Origin: an uncultured Oscillospiraceae bacterium
GTDB lineage: Bacteria > Bacillota > Clostridia > Oscillospirales > Oscillospiraceae
Assembly: GCA_947623745.1 (NCBI GenBank)
Contig: CANQHN010000019.1
Span: 1 to 55,762, forward strand
Length of the DNA stretch: 55,762 nt
Reading direction: 5' to 3'
Below are positions 50,217-55,762 of the stretch, piece by piece. Both the position numbers and the translations under genes were made by a program. How positions within the stretch are numbered: position 1 is the stretch's first letter; every line of letters starts with the position of its first letter. The notes beneath the pieces were generated by a model. That model saw only the letters and a program-made list of their open reading frames with translations, ran no database searches and was not told the DNA's origin.

Positions 50217-51103
50217 TCACGCGGCGTCTGCTTTAGGCGTTCTGATGTTGAACCGCCTGCTCTCAGAAACCGTTGCGTATTCTGCGTAGATGTCAGGATG
50301 CACCTCCTTCATCCGCTCCAGGCTGTCCTTGGAGATGCCGACCTTCCGGACGGGTTTCCAGGTGACAGTACAGCCATCCTCGCAGATGGCGGAGCAGCTG
50401 CCGCCCATGTCGGCCACAATGAGCCCTTTCAGGCGCTGCATCTCCGCGTCAAACTTCTTTACATCCTTCTCCCGCAGGTTTTTCTCTTCCTGAAGCTCCA
50501 GATACCGTTTGATCCTGATGGACTGTGCTTTGGTAAACGCCACCGGTGGAGCGTCTGTGTCCGCCGGGCCGAGACGCCGCCGCAGGCTCTCCAGAATGAG
50601 GTCACCGTCCTCCGTGTACGGGGGCGGCACCTTTGCCAGCACATGATTATGCCAGTAGTCTTTCTCCAGAGCGATCAGCTCCGTCTCATAGGCCATATCC
50701 CGGTCGATATGCCGGATCATGACCTCATCCTCATTGTTTCCGTAGAGGCAGCAGAAGTAGACACGGTTCAGATTCGTGACCGCCATATAGTGGCGGCCCT
50801 GTGCTTCGTAGTACACGGGGACGATCTCCACGCCGTTGTACCACCACTTGTCCTTGGCGTTGTAGTTGGTGGTCTTGATCTCCACGATGGCGGTGGTGCC
50901 GTCCGGCAGATCCACCAGGTAGTCCAGGTCCGCCAGCATCCAGGGGTATTGGGGATGCTGGAACATACATTTCCGCTGGTAGACCTTCAGTCCGGTCTTT
51001 TTCTCAAAGATGCGGGCTACCAGTGGTTCCAGCAGGGTTCCGACCTCCAGGGCGACCCAGTTTTCCTGATCGTCGGCGGTGACAACACCCAGCTTGTATA
51101 GCG
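50217..51103 (-). CDS. YqaJ-type exonuclease, 3' exon
   Basis: 295 codons of a gene whose first part is at 54048-54201. Conserved blocks: GTLLEPLVARIFEKKTGLKVY, MLADLDYLVDLPDG, AIVEIKTTN (the catalytic Asp and Glu-x-Lys of the lambda-exonuclease-like fold) and YYEAQGRHYMAV. YqaJ-type enzymes degrade one DNA strand for recombination with an annealing protein. The gene is interrupted by a group II intron at 51104-54047; joined exons give a frame of 346 codons without a stop. The frame visible upstream of 51103 is intron sequence, not protein. Confidence 0.85.
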
Positions 51104-51244
51104 ATAGGTAAGGATTTGATATAATCGCCGCCTTTTCCCCCGCTCCAAACCGTGCGTGATAGTTTCCCATCACACGGCTTTCCATCGAATAACAATTCTT
51201 TATCAAAATGACAATCTTACACACTTCGGAAATGTGATATTCTC

Positions 51245-53137
51245 TTACGAAATTCGCTCTAATTGTGCTTTTTCTCTTAGCTTGTTGAGTTTTTCTAGCA
51301 TGGCTTTGTTAAGATTAAGCTTTTGAAGGTGTTCCTTTATGGTCTCCTTTTGGGTTGCGTGTATCAGCTTATGGATTTCCGCATGGACTATCTTGAGATT
51401 TTGGTATTTGTCTGTACCACCCAGATGTACGGGGATAATATGGTGGCAATGAATTTCATCAAAGTCCAACACTCTGCCTGTTATGGCACACCGTCCATAT
51501 TGGGCAGCATAAAGAGAAATACGGTTATCCATGAACTCAATGCTTGAGAATTTCATTTGACTTCTCATAAGTCTGTGGAGTATGTCCATGTTCACTCCCA
51601 GGGCCTTGTGAATTTCAGCACGGCCCTCTGGTGTATATGAACATATACAGACTTTTTTGTATTTGGGTGTTTTATGGGAGACATACGAGACCGGAATAAA
51701 CGGTGTCCCGTTGCAATATCTCATTGCCTTACTTTTTCCATATCTTTCCCTAATATATCCTCTTGCATTGCCCGTTCTCACGAGTGATATTCCTCCCCGT
51801 TTAGCGTTCAGCCTGTTTTTGATGAACTTATCCATGTTCCAAGCAATATCCGTGAAATCGGCTGCGCACGCCGTGGCATGGCAAAAATAATTATGAACAC
51901 CCATGACCATTGAATTATATCTGTTGATGTACGCAAAACGGTCAATTTCATTCTGGGGGTGTTGGATTTTCTTGATTTGCTCCTTTAGGCTAGATATTGT
52001 TCTCTTTTTTGCCTTATTGCTCATATGGGAGGAAACAACCCGAGTTTTCCTTCTAGGCACAGTGCCTATTTCAAATCCCAGAAATTCCAATTTCCTTTTG
52101 GCAAGATTGATTACCTTGGATTTTTCTTTGCTAACTTTAAGTTTCAGTCTCTCTGACAACCACTTCTCCAACGCAATAGCTATGTTCTCTGCGTCTTCAT
52201 GTTTTCGGCAGAATACAAGGAAATCATCAGCATATCTCACTATGAACATCTCTTTTAACTGAGTTGTAATCTTTAGCTGTCTTCTCTGATTTTTATAGTT
52301 GGGTGTGCCATTATTATTTTTGCCAATATAAAATGAGTGTCTTGTTTTCACAAACTCCCATTGACTGGCAACCCACCAATCCAATTCATTGAGGACAACA
52401 TTTGCCAGCAGCGGGCTTAATATTCCGCCTTGGGGTGTGCCTTTTGTTGGCATTACTCTACTCCCATCTGGCATTACAATTGGGGCCTTCAAAATTTCAG
52501 AAATGATACATAGCAATTTCTTATCTCTGATACCAATATTCCAAAGCTGTTTCCTTAGCTTACAATGGTCTACATTATCAAAGAACCCTTCTATGTCAAT
52601 GCTGACAGCGTAATACAACTTTTGCTGTTGAATGAGCTTATAACATTGCGCAAGGGCCTGTTCTGTTGACCTGTTAGGTCGAAAACCGTTGCTTCGCTCA
52701 TGGAATTTTGCTTCACAGATAGGCTCCAAGATTTGGAGAATGCATTGCTGTACTAACCTATCCAAGAATGTCGGTATTCCGAGAGGGCGCATTTTCCCAT
52801 TAGGTTTTGGAATTTCTTTGCGTTTAACCGCTTTTGGCTTGTACCATGCTAATTTCGCCTTTATGGTGTTGATTAACTTATCTTCTGGCCATTTTTCAAC
52901 GGCTGCGATAGTCAGTCCGTCAACCCCCGGGGTCTTACTTCCTTTGTTGCGCTTAATATTACGATAGGCCAGCTTTATGTTTTCTTCAGCACTTATGAAA
53001 TTCATGAGACTATCAAAAACTTTCCCGGCTTTACTGTCCGCAAACAACTTATCAGTAATTGCAGTCATATCATAATATTCAGCATGCCGCAGTTTCCTTT
53101 TCTTGAGCGACTTTTCCGAAGTCAACACAGTCATCAT
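51245..53137 (-). CDS. ltrA: Intron-encoded reverse transcriptase/maturase with HNH domain
   Basis: 630 residues. RT motifs: KTPGVDGL, RPLGIPTFLDRLVQQ, SNGFRPNRST, SIDIEGFFDNVDH (first Asp), TPQGGILSPLLANV and RYADDFLVF (catalytic YADD). Maturase domain X follows. C-terminal HNH endonuclease is intact: YGRCAITGRVLD, HCHHIIPVHLGG, NLKIVHAEIHKLIH. The enzyme promotes splicing and target-primed reverse transcription. Two adjacent ATGs (53137 and 53134) lie right after AAAGGGG, the second being better spaced. It is a different family from the FADD enzyme at 32180. Confidence 0.95.
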   Translation of the reverse strand: MMTVLTSEKSLKKRKLRHAEYYDMTAITDKLFADSKAGKVFDSLMNFISAEENIKLAYRNIKRNKGSKTPGVDGLTIAAVEKWPEDKLINTIKAKLAWYKPKAVKRKEIPKPNGKMRPLGIPTFLDRLVQQCILQILEPICEAKFHERSNGFRPNRSTEQALAQCYKLIQQQKLYYAVSIDIEGFFDNVDHCKLRKQLWNIGIRDKKLLCIISEILKAPIVMPDGSRVMPTKGTPQGGILSPLLANVVLNELDWWVASQWEFVKTRHSFYIGKNNNGTPNYKNQRRQLKITTQLKEMFIVRYADDFLVFCRKHEDAENIAIALEKWLSERLKLKVSKEKSKVINLAKRKLEFLGFEIGTVPRRKTRVVSSHMSNKAKKRTISSLKEQIKKIQHPQNEIDRFAYINRYNSMVMGVHNYFCHATACAADFTDIAWNMDKFIKNRLNAKRGGISLVRTGNARGYIRERYGKSKAMRYCNGTPFIPVSYVSHKTPKYKKVCICSYTPEGRAEIHKALGVNMDILHRLMRSQMKFSSIEFMDNRISLYAAQYGRCAITGRVLDFDEIHCHHIIPVHLGGTDKYQNLKIVHAEIHKLIHATQKETIKEHLQKLNLNKAMLEKLNKLREKAQLERIS

Positions 53138-53786
53138 CCCCTTTCTTTAGCAGAGGACAATTTTCTTTGTCATACTCGAAGCTGCATTTGATTTTCATAT
53201 GATCTTACCTTGTTATCCGACTGGTGGCTATCCCTCCACAGCTTGTTATCCCTGCTTCATCAGTACTGTGCCACCGCTTTCACCACGACTTCAACAGCTT
53301 ATTTTCTTCGTCTGCTTATATTTCTAAGAAATATGCCGTGGCTTTCCACGTTCCGATAATCCTATCTTTACATTTGACCGTAGGTGCTTGCTATAAGCCT
53401 GTTAGCTTGATGATGCCTGTAACATCATAAGGTCGTTCATAACTTCGAATTTTACTAAACCTCACTAACTGCGCCATTAGCGCCCTCATGCATTTCTACA
53501 TGAGCCTTTTATAGACCCGTACATTCACAAGTTCGTCAGTGTTTCTCACGCACATTCTCACCATAGTCAATTTATAGACCCCGGCCTATGGGCAACACCA
53601 TCCACCTCTGGACAGCTTTCGTTGTGCTGGCGATAATGCCTGCACACTACGGTTGCTCTCAGCCGACTTCACCGAGCACCTGACAGCAAGGTTTCCCATT
53701 GTTGCCAGTCGGAGTATTAGGGAAGCGTTTCAGGGCGTTACCCCATCGTTCCACTTCTCGGATTATCAGTTCTCCTAAGAAATTAT

Positions 53787-53815
53787 TTGACAGTTTATCT
53801 CTAAACTGCTATACT
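53787..53815 (+). promoter_or_regulatory. Promoter inside the group II intron, opposite strand
   Basis: Perfect TTGACA (53787-53792), 17-bp spacer, TATACT (53810-53815), followed by a small gene. Direction is against the intron. Confidence 0.8.
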
Positions 53816-53855
53816 TAATAGACAAATCGAAATTTGACAAAGGAGCTAGACTGGA

Positions 53856-53960
53856 ATGAAAAAAGATGAACGTAAGAAAGTCATATATGTTCTTACAGTT
53901 TGCGTTATAGGCTCCATGATAATTTGTCTCATACCTTTTTTACTTAACCTTTTAAGCTGA
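53856..53960 (+). CDS. 34-residue membrane peptide, type I toxin candidate
   Basis: ATG 53856 with AAAGGAG 10 bases upstream, stop TGA 53958-53960. A charged N-terminus (MKKDERKK) is followed by one hydrophobic segment (VIYVLTVCVIGSMIICLIPF) and a short tail. It has its own strong promoter and terminator and is antisense to the intron, whose RNA would cover this mRNA. Size and layout fit hydrophobic type I toxins or other regulatory membrane peptides. It is flanked by an 8-bp inverted repeat (53775-53782, 54007-54014) that would pair as a helix in the intron RNA, leaving the cassette in a loop. No named family recognised. Confidence 0.65.
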   Translation: MKKDERKKVIYVLTVCVIGSMIICLIPFLLNLLS

Positions 53961-53980
53961 TTACATTCCGATTTATCTTC

Positions 53981-54009
53981 GGGCATCCTGTACTGGATGC
54001 CCATTTTTT
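53981..54009 (+). terminator. Terminator of the membrane-peptide gene
   Basis: GGGCATCC (53981-53988) pairs with GGATGCCC (53995-54002), followed by six T residues (54004-54009). Confidence 0.85.
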
Positions 54010-54047
54010 CTTAGTGCCTAACCTTTTCAGTTAGGAACGTGTCGCAC

Positions 54048-54201
54048 CAAAATACAAGTCCTGGGCCGTCCGAAACGGGGATATCCCCAGGACAGCCGCC
54101 GCGTCACTGCCGCCCAGCCCCTTGCGTCGCAGTTCCAGCCAATCAGGCCGCGCGAGGTGCGTGGTATCGGCCAGCACCAGGGGTTGGTATGGCCCTGTCA
54201 C
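54048..54201 (-). CDS. YqaJ-type exonuclease, 5' exon
   Basis: Starts at GTG 54201, with GAGGAGG about 9 bases upstream. The 51 codons plus one base encode LARPDWLELRRKGLGGSDAAAVLGISPFRTAQDLYF, the GGSDAA signature of YqaJ recombinases. The exon ends at 54048 immediately before the intron GTGCG. Together with the 3' exon (887 bases) it gives 1041 bases, 346 codons plus stop. Without splicing the protein would be truncated. Confidence 0.85.
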
Positions 54202-54325
54202 GCTGCAGCTCCTCCTCTCCGGAAGCCATCTCCCAAATCTGGGCCTTCCACATCTGCCGGTACTTCCCTCGGGTGGGACCGGCGAGAGGCTTGGGGTGCT
54301 TCTTTCGCTTCCACTTTTTTGTCAT
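54143..54325 (-). CDS. Small basic protein at the head of the minus-strand arm
   Basis: 60 residues; ATG 54325 preceded by AAAGGAG at 8 bases. The N-terminus is strongly basic (TKKWKRKKHPKPLAGPTRGK), the rest is Glu- and Pro-containing. It overlaps the start of the yqaJ-type gene by 59 bp in another frame. First gene after leader copy 2. Family unknown; an RNA- or DNA-binding role would fit the charge. Confidence 0.6.
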   Translation of the reverse strand: MTKKWKRKKHPKPLAGPTRGKYRQMWKAQIWEMASGEEELQRDRAIPTPGAGRYHAPRAA

Positions 54326-54380
54326 GTCACGAGCTCCTTTCTTGGTTTGTATTTCTCAATGCCTGCCGGCGTTTGAGCAT

Positions 54381-54461
54381 AAAAAAAGAGCGGGCATGAC
54401 AGTCCGCAGCCGTAAAACTGCTTTTGCTCCCGCTGGTGGAGAGCCACTGTCAATCCCGCTC
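54381..54461 (-). terminator. Terminator ending leader RNA copy 2
   Basis: The left arm GAGCGGGATTGACAGT (minus, 54461-54446) pairs with GACTGTC-ATGCCCGCTC, ending in seven T residues (complement of 54381-54387). A large stem with a side hairpin. It lies 55 bp before the first gene of the minus arm. Confidence 0.85.
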
Positions 54462-54477
54462 ACTGGCGTCGGGGCAT
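54460..54477 (-). CDS. Putative 5-residue leader peptide
   Basis: AUG at 54477 follows AAGGGGG with the same spacing and context as the leader ORF of copy 1. It encodes MPRRQ and stops at TGA 54462-54460, whose last two bases begin the left arm of the terminator. A ribosome stopping there would block the hairpin. Tiny and unproven; support comes from the shared context in two leaders. Confidence 0.35.
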   Translation of the reverse strand: MPRRQ

Positions 54478-54649
54478 ACTGCCCCCTTATAACCCCCGCT
54501 GGCAATCGCCGCAGCTCCGTGCGGCGCCTCAGCCAGCGCAACGTACAATCCAAACAACGTGTGCAATACGAGTGCCCCTCGTTCCCAAGTCCATGGGACT
54601 CAGCTCCGCGCTTTCAGCGGAGAACGCACAAAGAATCAATTACAGATAA

Positions 54650-54678
54650 ACTATACCACAATATTTTGTGTGCGTCAA
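54650..54678 (-). promoter_or_regulatory. Promoter of leader RNA copy 2
   Basis: Minus strand: TTGACG (54678-54673), 17-bp spacer, TATAGT (54655-54650). Same layout as the promoter of copy 1; the -35 box lies within a 17-bp palindrome. Confidence 0.7.
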
Positions 54679-54689
54679 CACTGTTGACG
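54673..54689. promoter_or_regulatory. Palindromic operator candidate
   Basis: CGTCAACACTGTTGACG is a perfect palindrome with one central base. It covers the -35 box of the leader copy 2 promoter and contains a second TTGACG in the other direction. A repressor dimer site is likely; only the half site TTGACG is present at copy 1. Confidence 0.6.
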
Positions 54690-54747
54690 TGGCATATTGC
54701 GTCACATTCGGTCGAATACGCCATTTCAAAAAACTTTTTCAAAGAGA

Positions 54748-54776
54748 TTTACACAGAGGTGATTCTCCTGTATGCT
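54748..54776 (+). promoter_or_regulatory. Promoter of the tyrosine recombinase gene
   Basis: TTTACA (54748-54753), 17-bp spacer, TATGCT (54771-54776), 51 bp ahead of the recombinase ATG. Confidence 0.5.
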
Positions 54777-54827
54777 ATGATTGTCGAAGTATGAAACACT
54801 GAAACACGAAATAAGGAGGGGGACCCT

Positions 54828-55685
54828 ATGCAAATGAACTCTGCGTATTATATTGATGAAGAAATACTGACGGCGTACAGCACATTCCTTCGAGGCGAGG
54901 AACGCTCAGAGAGCACAATAAAGAAATACCTTTACAATATATCCGTTATGCTTAAATACATGGATGGCAGGAACATAACAAAGGAACTGCTGATTCAGTG
55001 GAAAAGAGATCTATCAAATCATTACTCAACTGCGAGCGTCAATTCAATGCTGACTGCCGTTAATAATTTTCTGCGGTACCTGGGCTGGACAAAGTTAGCC
55101 GTAAAGTTGTTAAAGATTCAGAAGTCTGCCTTTGTGGATGAGCGCAGAGAATTGGGACAAGCGGAGTATGCAAGACTTATTCGGGCTGCCAAGGATAAGG
55201 GAAACGAACGGCTTTCCCTTGTTCTGCAAACCATCTGTGCTACGGGCATCCGGGTGTCTGAATTGCGGTTTATAACAGTGGACGCCGTTCAGACCGGGAA
55301 AACTGTGGTAGATAATAAAGGAAAGATACGAACTATTTTCCTCCCGGACAAACTGCGGAGGGTACTACAAAAATATTTACAGGAGAAAAAAATAACCGCC
55401 GGAGCGGTGTTTGTGACCAGATCGGGAAAACCCCTTGACCGGTCCAATATCTGGCGCGATATGAAGGCCCTATGCGAGAGTGCCGGCGTGGCCCCGGAGA
55501 AAGTATTTCCACACAATCTCCGGCATCTCTTTGCGCGGACATACTACAGCCTTGAGAAAGATATTTCAAGGCTGGCTGATATCCTGGGACACTCAAATAT
55601 CAGCACCACCAGAATTTATACTGCCGAGAGCGGTTACGTTCACGCGAACCAACTAAATCGAATGCCTCTTGTATTGACAACATAA
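54828..55685 (+). CDS. Tyrosine recombinase/integrase
   Basis: 285 residues; ATG preceded by AAGGAGGGGG. N-terminal SAM-like core-binding domain (about 8-95) and C-terminal catalytic domain with Arg142 (TGIRVSELR), His229 and Arg232 (PHNLRHLFAR), His255 (LGHSN) and nucleophile Tyr264 (TRIYTAE). The length matches simple XerC/D-like or integron-type enzymes without an arm-binding domain, so it may resolve multimers or integrate the element. It is divergent from the minus arm, and its start is 150 bp from the leader promoter. No att site could be identified from one end. Confidence 0.9.
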   Translation: MQMNSAYYIDEEILTAYSTFLRGEERSESTIKKYLYNISVMLKYMDGRNITKELLIQWKRDLSNHYSTASVNSMLTAVNNFLRYLGWTKLAVKLLKIQKSAFVDERRELGQAEYARLIRAAKDKGNERLSLVLQTICATGIRVSELRFITVDAVQTGKTVVDNKGKIRTIFLPDKLRRVLQKYLQEKKITAGAVFVTRSGKPLDRSNIWRDMKALCESAGVAPEKVFPHNLRHLFARTYYSLEKDISRLADILGHSNISTTRIYTAESGYVHANQLNRMPLVLTT

Positions 55686-55762
55686 GTTTCGTTCTGTTGT
55701 ATTTAGCCGATTCTAATAGTTACTCTTACCAGCATTATACCATGGTTTTTTGAAAAAACCCA
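55686..55762. other. Region after the recombinase gene
   Basis: No gene. GGTTTTTTGAAAAAACC near the end (about 55744-55760) is a palindrome that could act as a terminator; the window stops here. Confidence 0.4.

Larger units (their letters stand above)
51104..54047 (-). mobile_element. Group II intron inserted in the yqaJ-type gene
   Basis: 2944 bp. The 5' end (minus strand, from 54047) reads GTGCGACACG, the usual start; the 3' end reads CTTACCTAT (51104), ending in AT. Domain V is visible at about 51146-51181: AAAGCCGTGTG and CACGCACGGTTT stems around GGGAAAC, with the AGC triad. The intron-encoded RT is at 51245-53137. Splicing at these points joins CTTGTATTTTG with CGCTATACAAG and restores the yqaJ frame exactly. 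A foreign promoter-gene-terminator cassette lies in its 5' part (53775-54014). Confidence 0.9.
54381..54645 (-). ncRNA. Structured leader RNA, copy 2, at the head of the minus-strand arm
   Basis: The transcript from about 54643 downward repeats the first 100 nucleotides of leader copy 1. Shared stems: CUCCGC/GCGGAG; the hairpin CUGAGUCC-CAU-GGACUUGG, which replaces pairs of copy 1 by compensatory ones (C-G to U-A and G-C to A-U); and the identical CGAG-GGGCA-CUCG. After GTACG (54542) the sequences diverge: copy 2 forms a CGCTGGC/GCCAGCG stem, then the shared AAGGGGGCAGTATGCC, then the terminator. Length about 265 nt. Confidence 0.7.

Noticed and set aside
50217-51224. YqaJ-type gene starting inside the intron
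   Set aside because: The extra N-terminal codons come from intron domains V and VI; the real first exon is at 54048-54201.

Overview
The window looks like a low-GC-clade Gram-positive (Clostridia, most likely Oscillospirales-type gut bacterium) mobile element of the large plasmid or integrative-element kind. The reasons are strong AGGAGG ribosome binding sites, TTGACA/TATAAT promoters, and a gene set typical of clostridial conjugative and plasmid-like elements (PcfJ, PcfK, DUF932, YqaJ, DpnD/PcfM-like, ParM/ParR). No relaxase, type IV secretion genes, replication initiator, capsid genes, rRNA or tRNA are visible, so plasmid, ICE and phage-plasmid cannot be told apart here.

Layout. Positions 297-4761 (minus) carry a 1408-residue FRG-domain protein and a small partner. 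A promoter with a structured leader RNA at 5398-5762 opens a plus-strand arm of about 21 kb (5803-27200): a membrane protein, DUF932 protein, sigma-like protein, YkgJ-type cysteine cluster protein and many small unknowns; a DUF3990 and HipA-like toxin-type cluster (14122-16241); a region scrambled by partial gene duplications (16336-21130); an XF1762-type acetyltransferase; a BrnT/BrnA pair; and a fused DNA methylase-helicase. The centre (27317-35311) holds a coiled-coil gene, ParM/ParR, an eight-repeat SANT/Myb-like protein, and a translationally coupled ExoIII/APE-like nuclease plus reverse transcriptase. An IS110-family element sits at 35324-36940.

A minus-strand arm (54325 back to 37063) reads from a second, homologous leader RNA. 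It encodes YqaJ exonuclease (split by a group II intron), RecD2-like helicase, a probable recombination accessory protein, DnaG-like primase, PcfK, PcfJ, a sigma-like protein and NAD-dependent DNA ligase: a replication and recombination module. A tyrosine recombinase lies at 54828-55685.

The two arms run towards each other, and each begins with a promoter, a nearly identical 120-bp block whose stems show compensatory changes, a conserved SD-AUG of a short leader ORF, and terminator hairpins. Several further strong terminators lie inside the arms. This resembles the paired put or nut sites of lambdoid phages and suggests RNA-based antitermination or attenuation coordinating both arms (inference). 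Other notable points are the nuclease-RT pair, a small membrane-peptide gene carried inside the group II intron on the opposite strand, and an apparent frameshift at the start of the sigma-like gene.
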